A stretch of 64,000 nt of DNA, taken from the NCBI GenBank assembly GCA_944548615.1, contig OX155963.1, positions 27,289,336-27,353,335 on the forward strand, in the 5' to 3' direction. The notes below the pieces were generated by a model that worked only from the letters and a program-made list of their open reading frames with translations, searched no databases and was not told where the DNA came from. This document shows, one piece after another, positions 21,485-31,739 of this stretch. The position numbers and the translations under genes were made by a program. This DNA is from Micropterix aruncella (lineage: Eukaryota > Arthropoda > Insecta > Lepidoptera > Micropterigidae). The first letter of the stretch is position 1. Every line of letters begins with the position of its first letter.

Positions 21485-22225
21485 AGTTGTTAGCTACTAC
21501 GAGCAACCCGCCACCCCAGTAAGGTATAACCATATTGATAATTCTTTCAACCATGGGATGAACGCAGGGACTTAGGGCCCTATTCCACCGGGTCACAATG
21601 GTGGCGTAACCAGTCGCCGCGACCATCAAAATGTGTACAGCTCTACGGAGGGTAACCCACCTGGTGTCCGCTCGGTTGCGCAACCGTTTTAGCGGCGCGA
21701 CCAGCACGGACGCGTACACAGATTATTACTGGCAGCGCCACCACAACGGTCGCGTAATTAGTATAGCGCTGTATGGCGTGTTATTCACTCGACCGCCAGT
21801 CGCGCTGCCAGTGCTCCTCTTTCGCATGCGTACACTGTTGTTTTCAAGACGTTTGTTTAGTTGCAGCGTACGCTACGACGGATAATTTCGATAAGAAAAG
21901 TTTATTATCGAAATTCAAAGCAGACCATCAATTGGGATAGTTCCTCGCCGATTTCTTTGTAATAGAGATTTGAAAATAAATGTCCCGATTCTGGTGTCTA
22001 TCTGGTGTCTCAACTTGGTAGCTCAAAGACACCACGGTTGCGCTACTGGTTGCGCCACCATCATGTTTCGGTGAAATAGGTCTCTTAGCGACGAAACAAT
22101 CCACCGTTTAACTAATGCCCTTGAGAGTCCAACGGTTTACCGCGAGGTACTGGGAAGTGAACCCAGCGGGCCGAACAAACTCCCTCACTACCAGTTTTCA
22201 CCGGATATTTCCATCCTACTGTCTG
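21485..22225 (-). mobile_element. DR-A dispersed repeat, interrupted by a Harbinger-type MITE
   Basis: The left part carries the degenerate hairpin terminus (CTACTACGAGCAACCCGCC) and runs to GGGACTTA. After the insert it resumes at GCGACGAAACAATCCACCG and continues through 'CGCGAGGTACTGGGAAG' and 'ACCCAGCGGGCCGA'. Removing 21575-22087 restores continuity with other DR-A copies. Confidence 0.75.
21575..22084. mobile_element. PIF/Harbinger-type MITE, 510 bp, TSD TTA
   Basis: The left end is GGGCCCTATTCCACC. The complement of the right end is GAGACCTATTTCACC. Similarity continues inward through ATGGTGGCG(T/C)AACCAGT. TTA precedes (21572-21574) and follows (22085-22087) the element, the 3-bp TWA-type duplication made by PIF/Harbinger transposases. 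The interior is GC-rich without a transposase. It lies inside DR-A, so the pre-insertion sequence is predictable. Confidence 0.8.
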
Positions 22226-22233
22226 AAAATGTT

Positions 22234-22306
22234 TGTCGTAATGAAATAACATTATGTTTTAACATTACGACACGGTAACTACGTCACGCCAACACCGTTA
22301 CGCGTA
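22234..22306 (-). repeat. Short interspersed repeat, inverted relative to 28707-28777
   Basis: On the minus strand it reads GGTGTTGGCGTGACGTAGTT..., then 'TAATGTTAAAACATAATG' and 'TTATTTCATTACG', nearly identical to 28707-28777. It directly follows a DR-A copy. Class unknown. Confidence 0.7.
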
Positions 22307-22340
22307 AATCATACGTATGGGGACCACCGTCCGAGTTATA

Positions 22341-22754
22341 GGGTGTTATTACTGCACGGGCTTTTTTTTCTGTGGGTGAATCAGTACAAAGAAATAAGCA
22401 ACTTGTAATTAAAAAAACTAAAAAAAAAATGAAAAAAAAAAATTTTTTTTTGAAAATTTGTTTTTTTAAATTTTATGATTAAATAGTATGAAAAGCTGTG
22501 ATCACGATGCGCTATCTAGCGGTTGGTAAAATGTCGCTGATATTGTTTATTAACGACCTATTACCTACCGCTAGATGGCGCAGCGCGTTCAAACGCTTCT
22601 CAAACCTTTATTTAACAGTCAACTTCTCCAAAAATTTCAAATTAAAAAAAATCAAAAATTATTTTTTTTCCAATTTTTTTTATCAAAAGTTGCTTACCAC
22701 GTTGTAGGTACTCATTCACCCACAGAAAAAAAATCCCGTGCAGTAATAACACCC
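22341..22754. mobile_element. Hairpin MITE, 414 bp, 47-bp TIRs
   Basis: GGGTGTTATTACTGCACGGG at 22341 is mirrored at 22735-22754. The 47-bp arms (22341-22387, 22708-22754) differ at only a few positions. A-rich left and T-rich right interiors also pair, and the centre contains a second inverted pair around 'CTATCTAGCGGTTGGTA' and 'TACCGCTAGATGGCG'. No clear target duplication (ATAG left, ATG right). No coding. Confidence 0.85.
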
Positions 22755-23334
22755 ATGTTGAAACATCCGTATTTGCGTGTATTACATCGTTATATTTATC
22801 TCGACTGACAATCAGAATCTATGTCGGCGTTCTTCTTTCTCACACACATACATATAATATGCCAGTGCTGCTACCCTTTCTCAGTCAAAATCCTCGTCGC
22901 CGTTTATTTCCAAACTTAAATCTAAATCTACTTTTAAAATATTGTAGAATGATTTTGGATTTCTGTTATTTTATTTTTATTTTATTCAGGAAACAGACAG
23001 TACAAAAAACATATTTACTTAATCAAAATATAACAAACATAAACCATTTATATGTTTCCACCAATTAAACGGTCATAAAGTTCGTTATTCTATATAAAAG
23101 AAAAGTTTAAAATATACAAGCATTTTTTAAAGTGAAAAGTGAAATTATTAGGGTTTTTTAAATAAACAGAAAATATTCTGAATAGTAATTGCTAAGTTAC
23201 TAAACGTTCAACGTATTAAAAGAGTAAATATAAAGTAAATAGAGCAGAAAAAACAGTAAATAGATTCATAAACATGTATATTAATATGGTAATAAGTGAA
23301 TTAATTATTATATAGATAGTATTAATAATAGATA

Positions 23335-23702
23335 GTAGATGGGTCGACAAGAAACGGAGACATTAATAACATATATATTAAAATAGAGCACGATTTGTGA
23401 GATATTTTAGTATTATTTTATATTGATCTATAAAGTATATAGGTATTTATTTATGTATGTATATAGCTAAATTAATTATTATTAGGCTTTCTTATTTTGG
23501 AGACATATCTATCTTCTCAAATGTAACATAATAATATACAAAGATGTATTACAGCAAGTTACGAAAACCACTATACCTTTTTTTATATTAAGCCTACCTT
23601 AGTACAGGCGAGGCCTAGTTAGGATGGCTTTGAATTTTAAAAATACATGTAATATTACAGATAAATAAAGAATTTCGAATTTGATTTGATTTGATTTGAT
23701 TT
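23335..23702 (+). mobile_element. LINE 3' end with (GATTT)n tail
   Basis: Begins near GGGTCGACAAGAAACGGAGA, contains 'AGCCTACCTTAGTACAGGCG' and 'TTTGAATTTTAAAAATACA', and ends in TTTGATTTGATTTGATT. The same 3' UTR lies inverted at 55400-55795. 5'-truncated non-LTR element. Confidence 0.7.
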
Positions 23703-23708
23703 CAAATT

Positions 23709-24390
23709 GAATAATTGCAAAGGTGAAAAGGGAAGAGTCGTGTCGACCCATTTTTAAAAGGCTAAGAATCCTCACCTTAACCTCACTCTATCTCTTTAAG
23801 TTACTAACTGAGTTTTTTAAAAATAAAGAAACACATTATAAAAAGTTTTCAGATACACATACTAAAAATACGAGAAATAAATTAAACATTTTTATACCAT
23901 GTATTAAACTAAACACAGCAAGGCAAGACACAAAATACTCAGGGCCATATTACTTTAACAGGCTACCAGAAAGTTTAAAAACTATTCAAGTGGAAAGCTT
24001 ATTCAAAAAGTTACTTAAAGAATTCTTATTAGACAAAGCTTTTTACTCGATCGATGAGTTTGTTAATTTTAAATAATTTTTCAAATTTTTTGGTCATTTT
24101 TTTGACAATTTTAAGTAGTATTTTTTAATTATTCTGACTTTTTCTGATTTTAATTTCTTGATTATTTTTATCAATTATTATAATTTGTGGTTTTAGTAAA
24201 TAAATCCTAAAAATGATTTGGATGCCCTAAAAGCAATAAAGAAGTAACTGTATGTACGTGGTGATAAATTTAAATATTGTAAAAACGAACTAATATACTG
24301 TAATTTAAATGTACCTAAATATTAAGTTTCTACAATCTGTTAAGATTTTTTGGAAATAAATTGAAATTGAAATTGAAAAATTGAATTTGA
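23709..24390 (+). pseudogene. LINE ORF2 C terminus plus 3' UTR (5'-truncated)
   Basis: The frame through 24076 ends the polyprotein: KREESCRPIFKRLRIL, then NTRNKLNIFIPCIKLN, YYFNRLPESLKTIQ and a Phe/Lys-rich tail. This is the C-terminal layout downstream of RT in CR1/jockey-like LINEs. The 3' UTR ends in repeated ATTGAA units near 24360-24390. The 5' edge abuts the (GATTT)n tail of the previous LINE. The first ~90% of ORF2 is missing. Homologous copies: 35790-36735 and, more distantly, 33827-34085, both minus strand. Confidence 0.75.
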
Positions 24391-24985
24391 GTAATAAAAA
24401 AAATATATATATATATAATTATGTAAGTAATGACACATTTTATGACAACGAAAAATCTTTGTTCTCTCCCAAATTCATTCTACATTTAAAATATAAAAAA
24501 AATCTATATAAATTAAGTCCATAATGCGCTTTATTTAGCAAGACTGCTCTTTTGCAATCGCAAATGTAACTGGCTGCCTTTACGCGTCGTGGCCGGTCGT
24601 CTATTTGTTTGTTGTGTGCTTTGCAAACACCGTTTGGTCGTCCGTCCGCCGTCTGTCGCCAAACAGCGCCGATATTGGCCGAAATAATAATATGAAGGTT
24701 ATCGTCGTTAATTATTCGATCGTAAAAAGTCGACTTTCGTAACCGGAGTCACGGTTAATTTCAAACACGCGACTCAAAGAAACGACGGAAAATCGATAGC
24801 CGGAATAGTTGCTAATTTTCATAAACTTAATGCAATAAAATTTCTAGGAATGGGGATGTGCGTTTAAAACTTTCGTTGCGCAGCAAGCGCTAAGCTGCGT
24901 AACATACAGCACAGCACAATCGGAAGTTTATCTTATATGAGAATTTGAAAAGTGATGTTTAAAACTTAGCTAGACCGTTTAGGCA
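24391..24985. other. No gene recognised; CpG-richer block 24540-24830
   Basis: The middle block is less AT-rich than its surroundings (GCGTCGTGGCCGGTCGTC and GTCCGTCCGCCGTCTGTCGC) and could be a 5' regulatory or untranslated region, but no adjoining coding exon is visible. Confidence 0.3.
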
Positions 24986-25610
24986 GCTAATGGTTTCTGT
25001 GCAGTTGGGCCATTAAGACCTGCTCCATATCTCTGGTCGGCGTAACTCCAGGATAAACTCTCAACCAGTAGCCTCCTCGAAGAGGGTCGAACCTGGAAAG
25101 GACTCTGTTTCCCCCGTCACAGCAGGTGGATCAGATTCCCTGGGGCGCAGACCTTCGGGCGCTGCTGGGCGGTTTGCGCATCGTTCGGCGTCAGCCAATC
25201 GACTGTACACTCCAGCGAGGGTGATGTTAACCTGATGTCAGGTACTCTTGAAACGACCCGTTGGCCACCCGATCATGTGTGAAAGTCGGGCAAAAGACGC
25301 CACGGTTCACGATAATTTGAAATGAATTACCGCTAACATCAGGTAGAGGCCGCGCAAGCGACTTCAAAAACGCGACGAGACAGAAGGACAGAGAAATCCG
25401 GCCAAATCTGGTAGTGGGGCGCGAGGATGCCCGCTGGGTTCACTTCCCTGTGCCACGTAGTAAAACATAGGACTCTCATGGGTTTTGCGAATGATTGCGA
25501 TTACGACTGTCCTGTCCCTAAGTATCTACGTTCACCCCACAGCTAAAATAATGATTATATATCGTCATACCTTCCTGGGGTGGCGGGTTCGCCCGTAGTA
25601 GTTGACAACT
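24986..25610 (+). mobile_element. DR-A dispersed repeat, full-length copy
   Basis: The most complete copy, 625 bp: left terminus CTAATGGTTTCTGTGCAG, then 'CCCCGTCACAGCAGGTGGATC', 'TGCTGGGCGGTTTGCGCA', 'GGACAGAGAAATCCGGCCAA', 'GGATGCCCGCTGGGTTCACTT', and right terminus GGCGGGTTCGCCCG followed by TAGTAGTTGACAACT. It serves as the reference for length and order of blocks in the family. No open frame. Confidence 0.8.
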
Positions 25611-25670
25611 ACAAAAGCCTGTTAGCCTTTGCTAGGGAGAACACAATCTGCATATCCGAAAGTTAAAGAC

Positions 25671-25842
25671 AAGTAAATATATTAAAAGCAATAAAAAACA
25701 CGACTGCGGTTACAGAAAGCGAACTATTGCATTTATTTATTTTTTTAATGTAATATTTGTGGTTTATGTATTTATCCATATATACTACATGTATATTTCC
25801 GGAATGTACTCGATCAGATCTTTCATTTGACACTAAACACGA
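25671..25842 (+). repeat. Interspersed repeat, copy 2 (partner 217-433)
   Basis: Follows the full-length DR-A copy by about 60 bp. See 217-433 for shared blocks. Confidence 0.7.
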
Positions 25843-27385
25843 TATATTTATGTTAATTTATTGACATTTGTACATTTATACAACTGCTTACTTGATATTT
25901 GGACAGTTAAGGTACCCTAGAACACCCAGGATGACATAAAGATTCTAACAATACTTCACACCTCTAAATCGGTTCAAGCGTTTAGAAGTTATGGGGGAAT
26001 AAAGAAACGAAAAACATACATAGATGAACCATGAACACATTACACTCCTTTTTTGTTGGCAGACGTGTAAAAAATACGCTTAATTCGGTAACATAATACA
26101 TAGCTAATTTATTCGTAAAATTACAAATAAATAGAATTATTTCACTGTATTTTTTTTAAAAACTCTACTTAATATCTAATCTATAATCTCTAATCTCTAG
26201 TAATAAACATTTAATGTCAGCTCGCAATCTTCAATAAGTTTTAAATCGCACATCCTAGGCCACTCCTAGGCACATGCGTAAACCTAGTGTGTGACGTTCC
26301 TCGGGTTGCATGGGATTGGATTGAATCAATTTATCGCTTGATTTAATTAGGAAGTCATATTTTTTCCTAATGTACCGTAAAACCGAGCTACTTAGCACAT
26401 GTTTTGGTAGTTTTTTGGTGGTTACTTTTTCAAAACATAAAAAAATATGTCTTTAGGCTACTGAATTCATAGTATCCAATATCAAGCCCCACTAGCCCCC
26501 CACAATTTTACATATTTGTTTTAATTGACAAAGTTATCGGTATTATTCTTGAAAAGATCTTTGACAAGGCATTGAAATGCAACTTATGTCAAGGATCTAA
26601 AGCGTAAAGGTTATCTTGACATCGTTTAAAAAAAAAATATATTACATAATATTACAAAAAACAACGAGTTTTGACAATCAATAATGGTGATCGCAACTCA
26701 ATCCACTCCCCGTAGGTACCTATTACCCTCTCGCCACACAAGGTCACGCGAGTTCGCTCCGCATACGTTTAAACCATATTTTGGCGCTCTGTTAAAGTAG
26801 CTCCAAAACCTGTCAAAGTTACCCTTAAAGTCAATGTAAGTGAGTACCCTGCTGCGGCACTCCAGTGTGACTCCGGAAATGAGCTCGCCTTAAAACAGGG
26901 CTGCCTAGCAAGGCGGGCTCGGTTGCAAACTGATTAGCCTATATAGAAATTAAAAAAAAACAGATGTGTATCTAATTTTAGTAGCATACAACGGCATTTT
27001 CTGATTTGTAAATTTATTTTCTATTGTGGTTATAAATTTGGATGTATATGTAAAAATATAATAAAAAATATAAAAAAACGGTTTAACGGTAACTTGAGAC
27101 ATGTAAAATGTAATAAATAAAAATAAATAAAATAAATAAACAAATTAATTAATTATTCGGGAGCATAAAAGTTATCGTTGATGTTTACACAAACAAGATA
27201 AATTAAAATTAGTCTACTACAGTGTTAAGAGTCAGCGAGGTCAAGGTTCGACCTGCTTGACATTTAAATGCTAATTTGGACAATTAAAAATTTATAAATT
27301 TTCCATGAACCTGAGCATTTTTAGTTCATCATAATATACAACTATAAACATGAAATCGAAGACTATCGCGGTTGTCTGACGTTAT
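25843..27385. other. No gene recognised; scattered repeat debris
   Basis: 'GTTTAGAAGTTATGGGGGAA' near 25980 followed by 'AACATTACACTCC'-like sequence near 26040 is common lepidopteran interspersed-repeat wording. A run of AAATAAATAAAATAAATAAA near 27115-27140 is a probable LINE tail. No coding frame with motifs. Confidence 0.4.
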
Positions 27386-27881
27386 AAATACGATAAAACG
27401 AATTTATTGCGTCGAGTTTGTGGCAACCGACGTTCCGGCGATGTTGCAACCGCCGCTGATCAGGGAGACTGCTGTCAAACGTTATCCGTTGTTTTTCTGC
27501 GAGTAGGCGGCAAACTGCTGCTGTTACTACATAGATTATAACTGTGCTGGGGCAGCGGGTTTTTCGCGCGTGAATTCTGAAATTCCGCCGTGCTCACGAC
27601 ACTCACTGTATCTTGTGTCGCGTCGTTGCGCTCGGCGATGGGCGGTGAAAACATTTCAAGAAGAGGGTTCCACGTTTGAACCTGTCGTCTCTATTGTTAT
27701 TCGGTGTTTTGATTTTAACAACCTCCCGGTTCACGCAGCAGCAGTTTACCACCTATCAGCAGAACAACAACAGATCACGATTAACAGCACTTCAGTCTAC
27801 TCTGGACAACGGCGGTTGCAACATCGCCGAAACGTCGAGTTCTACAAACTTCACGAGCTAAATCAGTTTTATCCTATTTAT
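27386..27881. mobile_element. Element bounded by inverted arms of the palindrome family
   Basis: The left arm (AAAACGAATTTATTGCGTCG to GGCGATGTTGCAACCGCC) is inverted at the right (GGCGGTTGCAACATCGCC to CAGTTTTATCCTATTTAT), about 80 bp each. It encloses about 320 bp of less AT-rich sequence with an overlapping 146-codon frame of no recognised product. The same arms make up 13764-14008. It could be a non-autonomous TIR element or two opposed termini of a larger retroelement. Confidence 0.65.
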
Positions 27882-28706
27882 AATAACTATAAATTTATAA
27901 AGTTCTTATTCGGGCTTGATAACAGATATGGATGTTACAGCATGAAACCTAGAAATTTTCAAGTTTTTTTTAGTAATTACATATATCTAAAAACAACAAG
28001 GAAAGAATAATCGCCATAAGAGTCGTTCCTTGCATTAATCTGTTAAACAACAGACTGCTACACAACTTAGTTCACACATTCCGGCTATTTTGTATCATAA
28101 TTTTTATTGAAATTGAAATAACTACCGATTTTATTGAAATAACTACCTTTTTTTTCCTAAAATCATATGAAAATACATATGCTTTATTTTTCCTTAAAAT
28201 TGTATTAGGTACTTGTTGTGGTAATTTTAATCCGAATAGTAAGAGTTCTTACATATTTTTTGTAGTCAAATTTGTTAAATATTACACTATTATATATCAA
28301 ATTTATTAAATATTACACTTTATATTTACAAAATAAAAAGAAGATACGAGATATTTTGTTGAATAACGATGTAACTCACGCTGATTCTAGAATAAATATT
28401 AGAATATCAAAAGATCTTTTCTACATATTAAAATTATTAGAAAGTTTAAAGAACTAAACAGACACGCTTTTACCTCCTGGCCATAATAGGAAACCAAAGG
28501 ACTTCACTGATACATTTCAAACAAGCCCAAGCTTGACACGCTTATTGTTAGCCATTGATGACTAAGCTCGATGGTAACATATCAACATACAAGCCAATGG
28601 TAAGATAGTGAGAAAAATATAACGATGTAATACACGAAAATATGCATGTTTAAACAGGATTTACGTATATAACGCGGACTGTGGTCCATACGTATCAGTT
28701 AACATG
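27882..28706. other. AT-rich stretch with no gene recognised
   Basis: A 44-bp imperfect local duplication ('AATTTGTTAAATATTACACT' and 'AATTTATTAAATATTACACT') lies near 28268-28322. No motif-bearing frame. Confidence 0.4.
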
Positions 28707-28777
28707 ACGCGTCACGGTGTTGGCGTGACGGTAGTTACCGTGTCGTAATGTTAAAACATAATGTTATTTCATTACGC
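28707..28777 (+). repeat. Short interspersed repeat (partner 22234-22306)
   Basis: Reads GTCACGGTGTTGGCGTGACG, then 'TTACCGTGTCGTAATG' and 'AACATAATGTTATTTCATTA'. See the partner. The sequence includes a local palindrome around AACATAATGTT. Confidence 0.7.
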
Positions 28778-29059
28778 CGTGACCTTGGGATCTTGCTTCT
28801 AACATGACAGCATTTAGCAGTATACGTACGGTTAAAGTCGGACACATGAATCAAGTGAAACAACAGTATATTGTTATTTCCGTATTAACCATAAGGAAAA
28901 TGTTGATACATATAATCGAGTAATGGAGTTTCAATGAAATTCCTTGTAATTCAACAAAATTACGATTGAGAAACATCGCTATTCTGTTAACAAAATTGTA
29001 GTGTAAGAATCAATCGTATATTTTTCTCAGTGCATATTATTGTATTGTCGCCAGAATTG

Positions 29060-29190
29060 GTAGTAGTAGTAGTCTTTATTCATAAAAGAGATACACATTA
29101 CATGCCACAGCTCCCTACTAAGGCTGGTGCATTTTCAGTGCATGTGTCCTAAGTTTTAAAACGATACGACAATTAGAAATAGGTGCAAAA
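29060..29190 (-). mobile_element. LINE 3' end with (ACT)n tail
   Basis: On the minus strand it reads through ACACATGCACTGAAAATGCA and 'GTAGGGAGCTGTGGCATG' to 'TTTTATGAATAAAGACTACT' followed by ACTACTACT. A polyadenylation-like AATAAA followed by a simple ACT repeat marks a LINE 3' terminus. Confidence 0.6.
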
Positions 29191-29300
29191 TAAGTTTTAG
29201 ATTCCCTTACAGTGTTAGAGGTCAAGAAAATAAAAGAGTGTTGGAGAAATGTGAAAAAAGCAAATTAGTAATGAAGTTGTACGGTAGTCGCAATCACTCA

Positions 29301-29446
29301 CTGCATATTTCACAAGATTGACGACATATGACCTAACAACCGGTTTGACCGAAACAATAGAACGTGTCAATCATTATAAATTAGTCCTTCGAGCCGGATT
29401 CACACTAACAACCAATGCATCTATTTACCAGTGTAAATAAATGAAA
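29301..29446 (-). repeat. tRNA-like interspersed repeat, copy 1 (partner 30455-30601)
   Basis: Both copies share 'TATTTCACAAGATT', 'GACCTAACAACCGGTTTGAC', 'CGAAACAATA' and 'GTCCTTCGAGC.GGATT', then 'CAACCAATG.ATCTATTTAC'. On the minus strand the sequence AATCCGGCTCGAAGGAC-type stretch recalls the T-arm of a tRNA, a feature of a common lepidopteran repeat. Not a functional tRNA gene. Confidence 0.6.
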
Positions 29447-29573
29447 AATCCATGCTATTTTGTTTGTTTCAACAGTTGATTGCGAAATTTCACAATAGGC
29501 GGGTTTATTATCATACGACAATCTCTTACAGCCAACCCTACTGTGAAGTGTTTATACAGGTATGTACTGCCCG

Positions 29574-29758
29574 CGCCAGATTTCTCGGTCCCTCGCCCAC
29601 TGCTCAGATCACACGTATTGCATTTATTGAACACCAGGGCAATGAAACTAAAAAGGGATAAATGCTTTTTATCCCTTTTTGGTTTCGGTGCATTGGTGCT
29701 GAATAAATGCAATACGTGTGATCTGAGCAAGTGGGCGAGGGACCGAGAAATTTGGCGT
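29574..29758. mobile_element. Long hairpin MITE, arms about 90 bp
   Basis: Left GCCAGATTTCTCGGTCCCTC mirrors right GAGGGACCGAGAAATTTGGC. Pairing continues through 'CAGATCACACGTATTGCATT' to an inner stem AAAAAGGGATAAA...TTTATCCCTTTTT at ~29650-29682. Adjacent to a minus-strand SINE (29765-29945), which may share an edge with it. The four open frames here on both strands are by-products of the palindrome. Confidence 0.85.
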
Positions 29759-29764
29759 AGCCTA

Positions 29765-29945
29765 TATGTGTGCGTGTAACATGTGTGTGTGTGTGTCTTG
29801 TTATTGCATTCGATCGACAGAATTGAAATACAATTCCGTTAATTATATCCCAACGGAACATGGTAACTCATCCGCGAATCGAACCCGGAACCTTACAATG
29901 TAAGATCAGGCGACCTAAACACTACGGCACCGCGCAGTGTCTGAT
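29765..29945 (-). mobile_element. tRNA-derived SINE
   Basis: On the minus strand the head reads GTGCCGTAGTGTTTAGGTCG (A box), then a T-arm GGTTCCGGGTTCGATTCGCG (B box), followed by a body with AATGCAATAACAAGACACAC and a CA-rich tail. It matches the plus-strand copy at 34841-35020. The internal A and B boxes are RNA polymerase III promoters. Moved in trans by LINE machinery. Confidence 0.8.
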
Positions 29946-30454
29946 TAATGATCATCTTATTCATCTTAAAGAACGCATGCACATTATTACTCTTAAAAAG
30001 AATACAAATGAGGACACCAGGGGAAGAACGATGAATGTACCATTTTTCTTCTTTTTAAATTGAGTATGAGGAAATGTGCGTCGTACCCGTAAGAAAATTA
30101 TGGCAAAATCGAATAGGAAATATCGATGATGGAACCGTCAAAAATGGACATTTTTGAAATAGTATGTTGGGGGAAAAACGATGAGAATCGAATCGATTGT
30201 GGGGAATATTCATGTATTAAATACTCATATTATAACGTTCTTAAACAATAATATCAACCCTAACTAAATATGACGTCAAATAATACTAAAATAACTTATG
30301 ACTCTTGACCATGAACACCTTTGTATCCTTACAAAAACATAACCCTCATCGTTCTTCCCCTGGTGTTCTCAAATAGTTCTGCTTACTGCTTACTGCCAAC
30401 GCGCCTAATATAGCTTCCTCAAGTAAATTCTTCTTCTTAATTTACAATTCGCCC

Positions 30455-30601
30455 ACTGTATATTTCACAAGATTAATGACACAAGACCTAACAACCGGTT
30501 TGACCGAAACAATATAATGTATCGATCATTATAAAATGGTCCTTCGAGCTGGATTTAAACTAGCAACCAATGGATCTATTTACCAGTGTAAATTAACGAA
30601 A
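30455..30601 (-). repeat. tRNA-like interspersed repeat, copy 2 (partner 29301-29446)
   Basis: See the partner. The 109-codon plus-strand frame at 30536-30865 begins inside this repeat and is not credible as a gene. Confidence 0.6.
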
Positions 30602-30604
30602 TAT

Positions 30605-30980
30605 CTATGCTCTTTTAAGGATCCATACCTTGGCGAGACTAAACGGCGCCGCAGCGAGAATGACAGCTGTCAAAATCCTGTGAGCACAGACACAAGTAAA
30701 CAATATTATTATCACGCACAGTCACTGCCCGCAGCCCAATCAGATGGTGTCCGTGTGTCGCTTCGAATGATCGCGCGCATGTCGGTCGTGCGCACGCGCC
30801 TCGCGACGCCCGCGATCTACTCAGCTGCTGCGGAGCGTATGGCCGAAACGCGGGCCCCGTACTAACGCACCGTTCTGTTCACACCACTTCACAATTCACG
30901 CCAATCACACATTCTAACATCCGCACGCGACATAGACACTGCACAAACAAACACACAATCACACACACACACATATAACA
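30605..30980. other. CpG-rich block ending in (CA)n
   Basis: Contains GCGCGCATGTCGGTCGTGCG and 'CGCGCCTCGCGACGCCCGCG', unusual for the window, followed by a CA-rich tract to about 30978. It could be a promoter or first-exon region on either strand, but no exon continuing from it is identifiable. Confidence 0.35.
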
Positions 30981-31028
30981 AAGGAGCGCATTACTGATAA
31001 GTAATGCGCTTATCATCCAAAATATTCG

Positions 31029-31066
31029 GTGCTCGGCCTAATCAATTATTCAATACAAAATTATAT
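31029..31066 (+). repeat. 38-bp direct repeat, left copy
   Basis: Starts GTGCTCGGCCTAATCAATTA and matches 31604-31641 with one mismatch. The two flank 537 bp that begins with a (TTTA)n run (a minus-strand LINE tail) and ends with a DR-A fragment. This arrangement resembles the long target duplication of a target-primed insertion. Confidence 0.8.
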
Positions 31067-31300
31067 TTTATTTTATTTATTTATTTAGGTACATAGGATT
31101 AGGTATACAGTTCATTCATAGGTCATGTAATCTTATAATAATTATATAAATTATTTAATAATTAATATAGGGAGGTTTAACACATCTTACATGACCTTTA
31201 CTGCCAATAGCACATCTAACTAGGCGATAATTTGGCCCGTCTCTAGATGTGCATATTTTTATGCAATTTTAAGAAATGAAGTGTTTTTTTTAAATAAATT
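31067..31300 (-). mobile_element. LINE 3' tail, minus strand
   Basis: Begins at the left with TTTTATTTTATTTATTTATT (the complement of an A-rich tail) immediately after the 38-bp repeat. It continues with 'AACACATCTTACATGACC' and 'CACATCTAACTAGGCG'. No ORF. Confidence 0.5.
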
Positions 31301-31424
31301 ATTTGGACCCACCACCTGTATATACACATAAATATACCAATTTTATAAAAAATAAATATACATAAACGTTAAGTCCAAATTAATAGGCTAACTTAATGAA
31401 AGATTATTGTATCAACTAGAGCTA

Positions 31425-31598
31425 TCATTTACAACGGGCGAACCTGTCACCTCAAGAACTTTTAACGATATTGATCGTTCTCTCCGTGAGGTGAGCGCAG
31501 AAGACTTGGGACGGAAAACAATCCACAGTGTAGTTACGCCACCTGCCCGTCAGAGCCCAACGCCTTACGGCGAGGCGCCGGAAAAGGTAACCAGTGTT
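31425..31598 (-). mobile_element. DR-A dispersed repeat, terminal fragment
   Basis: Starts at the hairpin end (CTAGAGCTATCATTTACAAC, then GGGCGAACC) and carries 'GTGAGCGCAGAAGACTTGGG' and 'TACGGCGAGGCGCC', ending just before the right 38-bp repeat. Confidence 0.7.
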
Positions 31599-31603
31599 CT
31601 AAA

Positions 31604-31641
31604 GTGCTCGGCCTAATCAATTATTCAATATAAAATTATAT
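31604..31641 (+). repeat. 38-bp direct repeat, right copy
   Basis: Partner of 31029-31066; the single difference is T for C in 'CAATATAAAAT'. Confidence 0.8.
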
Positions 31642-31739
31642 GTAGAAACTAAAAATACCCCAATTTAAGCCCTAATTCAAAAACTTCTTTATTGAGAGAG
31701 AATGGTATTGGTCCGAGTTCATCATGATGACCAATATAT

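Noticed and set aside
27570..28010. 146-codon frame
   Set aside because: It runs through the inverted arm of a repeat element into AT-rich DNA; the composition is not gene-like and an overlapping frame is equally open.
30536..30865. 109-codon frame spanning a CpG-rich block
   Set aside because: It starts inside a dispersed repeat and has no protein motif.
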